Shown: positions 54,658-63,048 of the stretch, in pieces | Position numbering within the stretch: position 1 is the stretch's first letter | How the letters are laid out: each line of letters starts with the position of its first letter | Assembly (NCBI GenBank): GCA_044228245.1 | Contig: JBGAVG010000003.1 | Location: 263,292-327,291 of the forward strand | Length of the DNA stretch: 64,000 nucleotides | Source: Methylotenera_A sp044228245 | Lineage (GTDB): Bacteria; Pseudomonadota; Gammaproteobacteria; Burkholderiales; Methylophilaceae | Direction: 5' to 3' | Notes under the pieces: generated by a model | What the model was told of the DNA's origin: nothing | Seen by the model: only the letters and a program-made list of their open reading frames with translations | The model's database searches: none | Program-made: the position numbers and the translations under genes

Positions 54658-57312
54658 TTAAAGTTTACTACTTACCCAATTTTCAACACTGGCAAGCGCT
54701 TTTGGCAATTGGCTGGCATCTGTGCCGCCTGCCATCGCCATATCCGGTTTGCCGCCACCCTTGCCGCCAACTTGTCCTGCCACAAAGTTAACAAGATCAC
54801 CTGCTTTGATTTTTGCAATCAAGTCGCTCGTCACGCCCGCGGCCAGGCTCACTTTGCCGTCGCTTACGCTTGCAAGCACAATCGCGGCCGTTTTGAGCTT
54901 GTCTTTGAGTTTATCCATGGTTTCACGCAAGGCATTGGCATCCGCGCCTTCCAGCATGGCTGCCAGCACTTTAATGCCCGCAATCTCAACCGCTTGCGCT
55001 GTTAAATCATCACCTTGGCTGGATGCGAGTTTCGACTTTAAGCGCGCCAGTTCTTTTTCCAGTGATTTGGTATGCTCGCTCAATTGTGCGACCTTATAGG
55101 CAAGTTCGCCAATAGGTGCTTTCAGCTCGTTCGATAATAGGCGTAACTGATCCTCTTGTAACTGCACAAATGTTAATGCGCCATCTCCCGTCCAAGCTTC
55201 GACGCGACGTACACCTGCTGCTACACCACTCTCCGACACAATCTTGAAAAGCCCGATGTCGCCTGTGCGGCTCACATGTGTACCGCCGCATAGTTCGCGG
55301 CTGCTGCCAATATCCAGTACACGCACTTCATCGCCATATTTCTCGCCAAACAGCATCATCGCGCCGGTTTTCTGTGCAGATTCAATATCCATCACACGCG
55401 CTAGGCATGCGGTGTTAGCCAGAATCTCCGTATTTACCTTGATTTCCACCATGCGTATCTGTGCATCAGTCATCGGTGCATTGTGCACGAAGTCAAAGCG
55501 TGTTTTGTCGGCATCCACCAGCGAGCCTTTTTGCTGAACATGCTCGCCCAGCACTTCGCGCAGGGCTTTGTGCATTAAATGTGTGGCAGAGTGGTTGCGC
55601 ATGGTGCTGGCACGCGCTTGTGTATTGATGCGGGCAGTAATATGGTCGCCTAAGTGTAACGTGCCGGTTTTGAGTACGCCGTGATGGCCAAACACTGCAG
55701 CTTGGATTTTTTGTGTATCTTCCACCGCAAAAATACCGTTTTCGCCTTTAATGACGCCATTGTCGCCAACTTGGCCGCCAGATTCAGCATAGAACGGTGT
55801 GTTGTTGAGTACGATGACGCCCTGGTCACCTTCATTTAATTGTTTGACTGCCGAGCCATCTTTGTACAGTGCAGTGATTTGACCCACAGTTTCAAGGTTG
55901 TCATAGCCATAAAAAGTAGTGGCGATGCCGTCATACTCAAGGTTCGCAGCCATTTTGAATTTACCTGCAGAACGTGCCTGGTCTTTTTGGCGCGCCATTG
56001 CGCCATCGAAAGCCGCGGTATCTACTATTACATTTCTCTCACGGCAGATGTCCGCAGTTAAATCCAAAGGAAAACCATAAGTGTCGTGCAGTTTAAAAGC
56101 GGTTTCGCCATTAAAAATATCTTTTGTATTGGCAAGTTCTGTTTCTAAAATCGCCATGCCATTTTCAATGGTTTCAAAAAACCTATCTTCTTCGTTTTTA
56201 AGAATATTGGTAATTCGCGTTTGTTCAGTTCTTAGCTCCGGGTAGGCGCTGCCCATTTCGCGCACTAAATCAGTCACCATCTTATGGAAGAAAGCAGCGC
56301 GCGCGCCCAGCTTGTATCCATGTCGAATGGCGCGGCGGATGATACGGCGCAGCACGTAGCCGCGGCCTTCATTGCCTGGAATCACGCCATCGGCGATTAA
56401 GAAAGAGCATGCTCGGATATGATCTGCCAGCACTTTCAGGCTGGGGATGTTCAGGTCGCTGGAGTTGGTTTCACGCGCAGCGGCTTTAATCAGAGTTTGG
56501 AATATATCAATCTCGTAGTTGGCATGCACATGTTGCAGCACGGCGGCGATTCGCTCCAGGCCCATACCAGTATCCACGCTGGGTTTCGGCAATGGGTGCA
56601 TTACGCCCGCTTCATCGCGGTTAAATTGCATGAATACGTTATTCCAGATCTCGATGAAGCGGTCACCGTCTTCATCCGGGCTGCCCGGCGGGCCGCCCGG
56701 AATATGCGCGCCGTGGTCGTAGAAAATCTCGGTACACGGACCGCAGGGACCGGTGTCGCCCATCATCCAGAAGTTGTCAGAGGCGTAACGTGCGCCTTTG
56801 TTGTCGCCAATGCGAATCACACGCTCGGCAGGTACGCCAATCGTTTTCGTCCAGATGTCATAGGCTTCATCATCTTCGGCATATACGGTGACGGTAAGCT
56901 TGTCTTTGGGCAGCTTAAAAACTTCAGTCAATAGCTCCCAGGCATAGGCAATGGCATCCTGCTTGAAGTAATCACCAAAACTGAAATTGCCCAACATTTC
57001 AAAGAAGGTATGATGGCGCGCGGTGTAGCCGACGTTTTCTAAATCGTTGTGCTTGCCGCCTGCGCGAACACATTTCTGGCTGGTCGCGGCACGGGTGTAT
57101 GGGCGCTTGTCAAAGCCCAAAAACACGTCTTTGAACTGGTTCATGCCCGCATTGGTGAATAGCAGGGTAGGGTCGCCGTGTGGCACCAGTGAACTGGATG
57201 TGACCACCTCATGGCCTTTAGAGGCGAAAAAATCGAGAAACGCCTGGCGGATCTCGTTGCTGCTAGGTGTTTTTCCTGATTGGAAAGTGTTGCTGCTTAA
57301 TTTAATTGTCAT
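54658..57312 (-). CDS. alaS: Alanyl-tRNA synthetase (AlaS)
   Basis: Charges tRNA-Ala and edits Ser/Gly mischarging; 884 residues, full length. Class II aminoacylation core: IRQAFLDFFASKGHEVVTSS, LLFTNAGMNQFKDVFLG and the motif 3 region GMGLERIAAVLQ. The editing domain has the Zn-binding HSATHLMHKAL and CGGTHVSRTGDIG. The C-Ala tail contains DGKVSLAAGVTSDL and a Gly-rich end (GGKGGGKPDMAMAGG). Ribosome-site quality is poor, but overlap with the recX 3' end suggests coupling. The order recA-recX-alaS is widespread in proteobacteria. Confidence 0.97.
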   Translation of the reverse strand: MTIKLSSNTFQSGKTPSSNEIRQAFLDFFASKGHEVVTSSSLVPHGDPTLLFTNAGMNQFKDVFLGFDKRPYTRAATSQKCVRAGGKHNDLENVGYTARHHTFFEMLGNFSFGDYFKQDAIAYAWELLTEVFKLPKDKLTVTVYAEDDEAYDIWTKTIGVPAERVIRIGDNKGARYASDNFWMMGDTGPCGPCTEIFYDHGAHIPGGPPGSPDEDGDRFIEIWNNVFMQFNRDEAGVMHPLPKPSVDTGMGLERIAAVLQHVHANYEIDIFQTLIKAAARETNSSDLNIPSLKVLADHIRACSFLIADGVIPGNEGRGYVLRRIIRRAIRHGYKLGARAAFFHKMVTDLVREMGSAYPELRTEQTRITNILKNEEDRFFETIENGMAILETELANTKDIFNGETAFKLHDTYGFPLDLTADICRERNVIVDTAAFDGAMARQKDQARSAGKFKMAANLEYDGIATTFYGYDNLETVGQITALYKDGSAVKQLNEGDQGVIVLNNTPFYAESGGQVGDNGVIKGENGIFAVEDTQKIQAAVFGHHGVLKTGTLHLGDHITARINTQARASTMRNHSATHLMHKALREVLGEHVQQKGSLVDADKTRFDFVHNAPMTDAQIRMVEIKVNTEILANTACLARVMDIESAQKTGAMMLFGEKYGDEVRVLDIGSSRELCGGTHVSRTGDIGLFKIVSESGVAAGVRRVEAWTGDGALTFVQLQEDQLRLLSNELKAPIGELAYKVAQLSEHTKSLEKELARLKSKLASSQGDDLTAQAVEIAGIKVLAAMLEGADANALRETMDKLKDKLKTAAIVLASVSDGKVSLAAGVTSDLIAKIKAGDLVNFVAGQVGGKGGGKPDMAMAGGTDASQLPKALASVENWVSSKL

Positions 57313-57733
57313 CTGTTTTTGTGTTTAATACTTTTTTAATTACATCAAAACCAAAGCCGCGACCCTGTAAAAACCTGGCTTGTCTTGTCCATTCATCGCG
57401 GCTTGCAGGCGCCGCATCATATTTTTTACGCCAAACTTCGCGCGCATTCTCTAACTCATTTTCTTTTACCTGGCTGACAGCTTCTGCAATCAGCTCGTCC
57501 GCCACGCCTTTTTCGCGAAGCTCATGTGCAATTTTGGCGCTGCCAAATTTGTGTGAACGCGCATGCACGATCTGTTCGGCAAATCTTGCATCCGAAAGCC
57601 AGCCGCGCTTTTTAAAATCCTCTAATAAGGCTGGAATATCATCGGTTTCATCAGCATAAGCTTTGAGTTTTTGGCCTAGCTCAGCGTATGAGTATTCACG
57701 TTTTCCAAGATATTCCAGCGCACGCTGGCGCAA
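57302..57733 (-). CDS. recX: RecX, regulator of RecA
   Basis: Binds in the RecA filament groove and limits recombination; 143 residues from the TTG at 57733, giving LRQRALEYLGKREYSYAELGQKL, the typical helical opening. No ATG or GTG is available in frame after the upstream stop. The alternatives are this TTG or a rare ATA 7 codons earlier, directly behind the recA stop. A clear Shine-Dalgarno is missing, so translation may depend on coupling with recA. Three RecX helical repeats follow, such as FKKRGWLSDARFAEQIVHAR and SRDEWTRQARFLQGRGF. The end overlaps alaS by 11 bases. Confidence 0.9.
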   Translation of the reverse strand: MRQRALEYLGKREYSYAELGQKLKAYADETDDIPALLEDFKKRGWLSDARFAEQIVHARSHKFGSAKIAHELREKGVADELIAEAVSQVKENELENAREVWRKKYDAAPASRDEWTRQARFLQGRGFGFDVIKKVLNTKTDDN

Positions 57734-57754
57734 GCTTTTGGTCTGGTATTCTAT

Positions 57755-58783
57755 TTAGTCATCCTCACCACGAACGGCGGTCATGGTTTCGCTTAAAACT
57801 TTCATATTGGCACGGATTTTCGCATCAATTTCATTGGCAACTTCCGGATGCTCTTTAAGATATTCACGCGCGTTGTCTTTGCCCTGGCCGATTTTTTCGC
57901 CGTTATAGCTGTACCATGCGCCGGCTTTTTCAACCAGTTTTGCATTCACGCCCAGCTCGATAATTTCACCTTCACGTGAGATACCTTCGCCGTACAGAAT
58001 ATCGAATTCTGCTTGCTTGAATGGAGGCGCGACTTTGTTCTTAATCACTTTGACGCGGGTTTCACTGCCGATGACTTCGTCACCTTTTTTGATTGCCCCG
58101 GTGCGGCGAATGTCCAGACGCACGGAGGCGTAGAATTTAAGCGCATTGCCTCCGGTGGTGGTTTCCGGGTTGCCGAACATCACGCCGATTTTCATGCGGA
58201 TCTGGTTGATGAAAATCACCAAGGTATTGGTGCGTTTGATGTTGCCGGTAAGTTTACGTAAAGCCTGGCTCATCAAGCGCGCCTGCAAGCCCATGTGCGA
58301 ATCGCCCATTTCGCCTTCAATTTCGGCGCGCGGCGTGAGTGCAGCAACGGAGTCAATGACTACAATGTCGACAGAGCCGCTACGCACCAGCATATCTGCA
58401 ATTTCCAGCGCCTGCTCGCCGGTATCGGGCTGTGAAATCAGAAGTTCTGGCACATTGACGCCGAGCTTTGCGGCATATTGCGGGTCCAGCGCGTGTTCAG
58501 CATCGATAAAGGCGGCCACGCCGCCCATCTTTTGCATTTGCGCGATCACAGAAAGCGTTAAAGTGGTTTTGCCTGAAGATTCAGGGCCATAGATTTCAAC
58601 CACGCGGCCACGCGGCAAACCGCCGATGCCAAGCGCAATATCTAAGCCCAGTGAACCCGTGGAAACCGATTGGATGTCCTCGCCAATATCGCTGTCACCC
58701 ATGCGCATGATAGAGCCTTTGCCAAACTGTTTTTCAATCTGCGAGAGGGCGGCGGCGAGTGCTTTGCTTTTATTGTCATCCAT
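57755..58783 (-). CDS. recA: RecA recombinase
   Basis: Strand-exchange ATPase and SOS co-protease of 342 residues. Walker A is GPESSGKTTL near residue 67, Walker B is VDIVVIDSVAAL, and DNA loop L2 lies in the NQIRMKIGVMFGNPETTTGGNALKF region. The C-terminus is acidic (TAVRGEDD). The upstream region holds only a LexA-like half-site (CTGTATAA near 58855), so SOS control cannot be shown from sequence. It heads the recA-recX-alaS-lysC-tRNA run and is divergent from the small secreted-protein gene. Confidence 0.98.
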   Translation of the reverse strand: MDDNKSKALAAALSQIEKQFGKGSIMRMGDSDIGEDIQSVSTGSLGLDIALGIGGLPRGRVVEIYGPESSGKTTLTLSVIAQMQKMGGVAAFIDAEHALDPQYAAKLGVNVPELLISQPDTGEQALEIADMLVRSGSVDIVVIDSVAALTPRAEIEGEMGDSHMGLQARLMSQALRKLTGNIKRTNTLVIFINQIRMKIGVMFGNPETTTGGNALKFYASVRLDIRRTGAIKKGDEVIGSETRVKVIKNKVAPPFKQAEFDILYGEGISREGEIIELGVNAKLVEKAGAWYSYNGEKIGQGKDNAREYLKEHPEVANEIDAKIRANMKVLSETMTAVRGEDD

Positions 58784-58949
58784 GTTTTTGCCTTTATTTT
58801 GAATTACTTAAATTAACTGCTAATTATTCCATAATTTGCTGCTTAACGTAAGCACTGTATAACTTGGCGAGTATGAATATTTAAGTCAACCATTTGTAAA
58901 CTAATGCGTTCCTTCAACAAGGGAGAGCAATTTTTGAACGGAGGAGATT

Positions 58950-59327
58950 ATGAAAATTTTACGTTCTATGTTTATCGTATTAGCGATTGGCGCTGCAACC
59001 ATTTCAACAGCCAATGCACGCGATTCTTTTAGTCTGGGCATCAATATCGGTGGTTACGGGTATGCTCCACCGCCGGTAGTGTATTACCCTGCGCCTGTAT
59101 ATTATGACGAGCCGGTGGCTTATTATCGCCCTGCACCACGATATTACAGCTATGCCCCTACAGTAGTATCTTTTGGCTACCAAAATTATGGTGGTTACAG
59201 GCATCATGGCCATCACGACGGTTGGGGTCGCGGTAGAGGCCATCACGGCTGGGGGCATGGCGATGGCGGGCGCGGACATTGGGATCGTGGTGGTCATGGT
59301 CACGGCCATCATCGCGGTCATGACTGA
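58950..59327 (+). CDS. Small secreted His/Gly/Tyr-rich protein
   Basis: A 125-residue protein with a strong ribosome site (GGAGGAG) before the ATG. The signal peptide (LRSMFIVLAIGAATISTANA, cleavage about residue 23) is clear. The mature part has a Pro/Tyr-rich section (YAPPPVVYYPAPVYYDEP) and a C-terminal half made mostly of His and Gly (GRGHHGWGHGDGGRGHWDRG). Such proteins occur in many proteobacteria without a firm function. The His/Gly tail suggests metal binding or surface retention by low-complexity interactions. No cysteines are visible. I do not recognise a family. Confidence 0.8.
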   Translation: MKILRSMFIVLAIGAATISTANARDSFSLGINIGGYGYAPPPVVYYPAPVYYDEPVAYYRPAPRYYSYAPTVVSFGYQNYGGYRHHGHHDGWGRGRGHHGWGHGDGGRGHWDRGGHGHGHHRGHD

Positions 59328-59352
59328 ATTAATCGCTTAATTTAGTGTAAGT

Positions 59353-59853
59353 CTAACTTTTTAAAGCGTTTAATTTGTCGATAATGCCCGCCAGCAATGC
59401 AATGGCGGCTTGTTGACGTATTTCATGGCGGTTGCCCTGAAAGTGTTCGGTCGTCACGGTAAGCGGTAGGTTATGGCCTACCCATGCAAAACATACGGTG
59501 CCTACAGGCTTTTCGACCGTCCCGCCGTCAGGCCCAGCGATCCCGGTGATGCTGCCGGCGATATGCGCGTGGCTGTATTTAAGCGCGCCCTCAGCCATTT
59601 CATGCGCGGTCTGTTCGCTTACCGCGCCAAACCTTTCCAGTGTTTGTGGGCTTACTCCCAACATTTCAATTTTGGCGGCATTGCTGTGGGTAACAAAGCT
59701 GCGGTCAAACCAGGCCGAGCTGCCGGCGACGCTGGTAACCGCTTGCGCGACCATGCCGCCCGTGCATGACTCCGCCAAGGCGAGCATGAAGCCGCGTGCT
59801 TTAAGCGCTGCGCCAAGTTCTTGAGAAAGTTTTAGAACTGCGTCATCAACCAT
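59353..59853 (-). CDS. pncC: Nicotinamide-nucleotide amidase (PncC / CinA C-terminal domain)
   Basis: Deamidates NMN to nicotinate mononucleotide in the pyridine-nucleotide cycle; 166 residues, a stand-alone CinA C-terminal domain. The catalytic Ser motif is LALAESCTGGMVAQAVT, followed by GSSAWFDRSFVTHSNAAKIEMLGV and SITGIAGPDGGTVEKPVGTV, all typical. The N-terminal 20 residues are helical. It overlaps pgpA by 22 bases on the same strand, so it should be cotranscribed with thiL-pgpA. Confidence 0.94.
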   Translation of the reverse strand: MVDDAVLKLSQELGAALKARGFMLALAESCTGGMVAQAVTSVAGSSAWFDRSFVTHSNAAKIEMLGVSPQTLERFGAVSEQTAHEMAEGALKYSHAHIAGSITGIAGPDGGTVEKPVGTVCFAWVGHNLPLTVTTEHFQGNRHEIRQQAAIALLAGIIDKLNALKS

Positions 59854-60314
59854 TGCAGTCCCAGTATGGTTAAAAGTGCGTAAATTGCGGCGAGAATATC
59901 ATCAAACATCACACCAAAACCGCCTTTAAGCCTGGCATCACATTGACGAATGGGGAACGGCTTCCAAATATCAAACAGCCGGAACAAAATAAACGCGATG
60001 AGCCAAACAATGCCAGATGGCGGAACAAAATGCAGCAACAGTAAAAATGCGACAATTTCATCCCACACAATTGCTCCATGATCCGATATGCCAAGATGCT
60101 TGCCTGTCACCTCGCAAAAATAAACACCTAAAATGAATAGCAAACCTAATGCTGGCAATGCCCAAGCATTAGTTGGCATGGCAAAAAACAATGGAAATGC
60201 CGCCAGCGTGCCGAAGGTGCCGGGCGCTTTTTTTGCCAGGCCGGTGCCAAAGCCCAGCGCGAAGAAATGTGCGGGATGTGAAAGTAGAAATTTGGAGTCA
60301 GGCAAAGTGGTCAT
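59832..60314 (-). CDS. pgpA: Phosphatidylglycerophosphatase A (PgpA)
   Basis: Removes phosphate from phosphatidylglycerophosphate to give phosphatidylglycerol. About 160 residues from the ATG of MTTLPDSKFLLSHP at 60314; the frame extends 14 codons further into thiL. Conserved features are GFGTGLAKKAPGTFGTLAAFPLF, DHGAIVWDEIVAFLL and RLFDIWKPFPI with the metal-binding residues. Three to four hydrophobic segments anchor it in the inner membrane. The start overlaps the thiL stop by 17 bases and the end overlaps pncC. Confidence 0.95.
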   Translation of the reverse strand: MTTLPDSKFLLSHPAHFFALGFGTGLAKKAPGTFGTLAAFPLFFAMPTNAWALPALGLLFILGVYFCEVTGKHLGISDHGAIVWDEIVAFLLLLHFVPPSGIVWLIAFILFRLFDIWKPFPIRQCDARLKGGFGVMFDDILAAIYALLTILGLQWLMTQF

Positions 60315-61251
60315 AACCTTTGGCTTGAAGCTGAACCAGTTTATTTTCCGCATCATACACGCGCAAGCCTAGTGTCGTGCAGGTACCGCCGATGCGCGTG
60401 AGCGGCAGGTTCAGGGTTTCACTTAATGCCTCGATTTTTTCTCTTGCAGCTCGCGGCGCTGTAAAACAGAGTTCGTAGTCATCCCCGCCGCCTAAAATAC
60501 ATGCCTGAAACCCCGCATCGTTATTGGCCTGCAGGGCAGGTAAATGCGGGATGTGTTTAATAAAAATGTCCGCGCCCACATTTGAGGCTTTTAGAATGTG
60601 TCCCAAATCCGCTGCCAGTCCATCAGAAATATCAATTGCGCTGTTCGCAATGCCGCGTAAAGCCAAACCTAAACTGATGCGCGGCATCGGCCTGTAAAGC
60701 GCATGGATACTGGCTTCCAGAGCATCGTTTTCAAGCTTTATTTTGCCTTGCAAATGCGCCAGGCCTGCTGCGGCGCTGCCAAGGTTTCCGCTCACCCAAA
60801 TGTCATCTTCGGCCTGTGCGCCGTTACGCTTAAGTGCCTGATTTTTAGGCACTTCACCCATGATGGTGACGCTGATATTTAGCGGCCCGCGTGTGGTGTC
60901 ACCACCAATCAAATCCACATTAAATTGCTTGGCGCAGGCAAAAAAGCCGCGTGAGAATTCGCTTAACCAAGCTTCATTTACTTCTGGCAAAGCCAGCGCC
61001 AGCGTCGCCCATTTGGGTTGTGCACCCATCGCCGCCATGTCTGAAACATTGACCGCAAGCGCTTTCCAGCCGATGTCATAGGGCGCGGCATCATGAAAAA
61101 AATGCGTACCCGCCACCAGCATGTCGGTAGCAACGGCGAGTTCCATGCCTTGCGATACGCTAATTAGCGCTGCGTCATCGCCCACGCTTAAGTTGGTATG
61201 GTGCGAAGGCTTGGTAAAATACTGCTGGATTAAATCAAATTCTGAGGTCAT
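60298..61251 (-). CDS. thiL: Thiamine-monophosphate kinase (ThiL)
   Basis: Last step of thiamine diphosphate synthesis; 317 residues with the AIRS/PurM fold. Motifs are SVGDDAALI near 25, MLVAGTHFFHD, VNVSDMAAMGAQPKWATLALALP, DLIGGDTTRG and SAIDISDGLAADLGHI (metal and ATP ligands), then ILGGGDDYELCFT. The N-terminus MTSEFDLIQQYF is usual. The gene follows the VanZ-like gene by 3 bases and overlaps pgpA, so it is part of a tight minus-strand operon. Confidence 0.96.
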   Translation of the reverse strand: MTSEFDLIQQYFTKPSHHTNLSVGDDAALISVSQGMELAVATDMLVAGTHFFHDAAPYDIGWKALAVNVSDMAAMGAQPKWATLALALPEVNEAWLSEFSRGFFACAKQFNVDLIGGDTTRGPLNISVTIMGEVPKNQALKRNGAQAEDDIWVSGNLGSAAAGLAHLQGKIKLENDALEASIHALYRPMPRISLGLALRGIANSAIDISDGLAADLGHILKASNVGADIFIKHIPHLPALQANNDAGFQACILGGGDDYELCFTAPRAAREKIEALSETLNLPLTRIGGTCTTLGLRVYDAENKLVQLQAKGYDHFA

Positions 61252-61254
61252 GGT

Positions 61255-61635
61255 TTATTGTATTTTAGCTTTAGGCTTGTTTGCAAAATAAACCAAGGCC
61301 AAACTGATTTGTATTGCCAATAATATGCCAGCGGTATCAGCCAGCCAGTCACTGACACTCGCCATGCGTGTCATTGTAAGCACGCTTTGCAGCCACTCGA
61401 TCAAGGCGCCGTAGCACACCAACCCCACACTAACCCAACGCTTTTTTTGCGGGAAAGCCAGATAGCCCACCGAGGCGAGCGCTGCAAATACCAGCGCATG
61501 CTGCACTTTATCCCAATATGGCCAGCCACCTTGTTTGGGGGCAAGTTCGATCAGCATCAGCACCGTGACGATAGCGAACAAAGCCCAAAAAACAAGTGGC
61601 ATTACGCGCAAAGTTTTCTGAGGAAGCGGTTTCAT
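61255..61635 (-). CDS. VanZ-like family membrane protein
   Basis: A 126-residue protein with four hydrophobic segments and a short basic C-terminus (FANKPKAKIQ). The pattern YWDKVQHALVFAALASVGYLAFP, in which DKxxHxxxF is the VanZ-like signature, and LIEWLQSVL (acidic residue after the third helix) support the family. The function of most members is unknown. VanZ of enterococci gives low-level teicoplanin resistance, but there is no reason to assume this here. It stands 3 bases before thiL in the same transcript. Confidence 0.82.
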   Translation of the reverse strand: MKPLPQKTLRVMPLVFWALFAIVTVLMLIELAPKQGGWPYWDKVQHALVFAALASVGYLAFPQKKRWVSVGLVCYGALIEWLQSVLTMTRMASVSDWLADTAGILLAIQISLALVYFANKPKAKIQ

Positions 61636-61654
61636 AGCGGTTTGATTCGTTGAT

Positions 61655-62242
61655 TCACTGACTTGAAGCCGGTATCACAGCTGATTTGGGCCTGAAGGCT
61701 TTGACGATCTGCGCATTGGTTTCGATGTAAGGTGCGCCGATAAGATCTAAGCAATACGGCACAGCCGCGAAGATACCGTGAACAATTTGTTTGCCAGCCT
61801 CGTCCTTCAGGCCTTCCAGCGTTTGCGCGATGGCCTTGGGCTGCCCTGGCAGGTTGATGATTAAACATCGTTTGCGAATCACCGCGACCTGGCGCGATAA
61901 AATGGCGGTCGGTACAAAATTCAGGCTGATCTGGCGCATTTGCTCGCCGAAGCCGGGCATCTCCTTTTCGCCGACTGCAAGCGTGGCCTCTGGCGTCACG
62001 TCGCGTGGAGCCGGGCCGGTGCCGCCCGTCGTCAAAATTAAATGGCAGTTTTGATAGTCCACCAAATCTTTAAGCGTTGCTTCAATCTCGTCCTGTTCAT
62101 CAGCAATCAGGCGTGTTTCCAGTGTAAACGGCGTCATCAGTGCACGGCCAAGCCATTCCTGCAGGCTGGGAATGCCTTTATCTTCGTAAACACCAGTGGA
62201 TGCACGATCGCTGATTGAAACCAGGCCTATTTTGATTGTCAT
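61655..62242 (-). CDS. mogA: MogA, molybdopterin adenylyltransferase
   Basis: Adenylylates molybdopterin before metal insertion; 195 residues. The fold's signatures are LVSISDRASTGVYEDKGI, ILTTGGTGPAPRDVTPEATLAV and INLPGQPKAIAQTLEGL. The C-terminus FRPKSAVIPASSQ is typical of MogA rather than MoaB. Its product feeds NasA and NarG in this window. First gene of the mogA-vanZ-thiL-pgpA-pncC run on the minus strand and divergent from the PDZ gene. Confidence 0.95.
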   Translation of the reverse strand: MTIKIGLVSISDRASTGVYEDKGIPSLQEWLGRALMTPFTLETRLIADEQDEIEATLKDLVDYQNCHLILTTGGTGPAPRDVTPEATLAVGEKEMPGFGEQMRQISLNFVPTAILSRQVAVIRKRCLIINLPGQPKAIAQTLEGLKDEAGKQIVHGIFAAVPYCLDLIGAPYIETNAQIVKAFRPKSAVIPASSQ

Positions 62243-62316
62243 GTGAATTGTTTTGTATATGATGTGTCTAGTAATGTGTTAAATCATAACACGCCAAAAA
62301 TTAAAGGGTTTTAAGC

Positions 62317-63048
62317 ATGCTGAAAAAATTATTAGGTTTGGTTTTTCTGGTTGGCTTACACACAGGCGCATTTGCGGCTGAGAACTTATATGAAAAAAAT
62401 TACAGAGCACAAAATACGAGTAATTTGACCTCCACGCAGGCGAACCCTGATACCAAAATGTATGTGAGCAATCATAAGGATGACGATAACATCAGCATGC
62501 TGGAAAACGGCTACGACATGATGGGCACCTCCAGTTTCGAGGCGGGCGACGTGGCTCCGGAGCTGGCGTTGCAGCATGCCAAGTCCATCAAGGCCGATAC
62601 CGTGCTGATATATAAAAAATATGGGTCAGCTAAAACGGCAGCTTCAAAAATCCAAATGATTAAAGAAGCCGCCAAAAAAGGCGGTGGCGAAATTGATGCT
62701 GAGGATTTAGCCGAAGAGCCGACGCAGTATAAATATTTTGCAAGTTACTGGGCTAAATTACCTGCGCCGTTACTTGGCGTGCATGTCATCAAGCTAAAAA
62801 ATGCAGGTGAGGCTGAAAGATTGGCCGCTGAAAAGGGCTTAACAGTGCTGGCGGTGGTTCGAGGCTCGCCAGCCGCTACAGCCGGATTAATGCGTGGAGA
62901 TATATTGCTCAAAATAAACGATATCGCGCTGGATAAACCTGAAGAACTTTCCACCGTGGTAAACAAATTTCAAGGACAACATGTTGCAATCCAATATGAG
63001 CGCGAAGGTGAAAGCAAGATCACGCAAGCCACTGTTAACCGCCGCTAG
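62317..63048 (+). CDS. Secreted PDZ-domain protein of unknown function
   Basis: A 243-residue protein with a signal peptide (LGLVFLVGLHTGAFAAEN, cleavage after AFA about residue 21). A middle domain (about 45-145) contains MLENGYDMMGTSSFEAGDV and AKSIKADTVLIYKKYG, a pattern like small lipid-linked or stress-related periplasmic proteins. The C-terminal PDZ-like domain (about 155-240) has LGVHVIKL and GSPAATAGLMRGDILLKINDIALDKPEEL. There is no protease triad. It may bind partner peptides in the periplasm. Its stop overlaps that of the convergent nhaD (shared CTAG). Confidence 0.8.
   Translation: MLKKLLGLVFLVGLHTGAFAAENLYEKNYRAQNTSNLTSTQANPDTKMYVSNHKDDDNISMLENGYDMMGTSSFEAGDVAPELALQHAKSIKADTVLIYKKYGSAKTAASKIQMIKEAAKKGGGEIDAEDLAEEPTQYKYFASYWAKLPAPLLGVHVIKLKNAGEAERLAAEKGLTVLAVVRGSPAATAGLMRGDILLKINDIALDKPEELSTVVNKFQGQHVAIQYEREGESKITQATVNRR

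Noticed and set aside
58850..58870. CTGTATAACTTGG considered as a LexA box for recA
   Set aside because: Only one half-site (CTGTATAA) is present; the ACAG arm at the right distance is missing.
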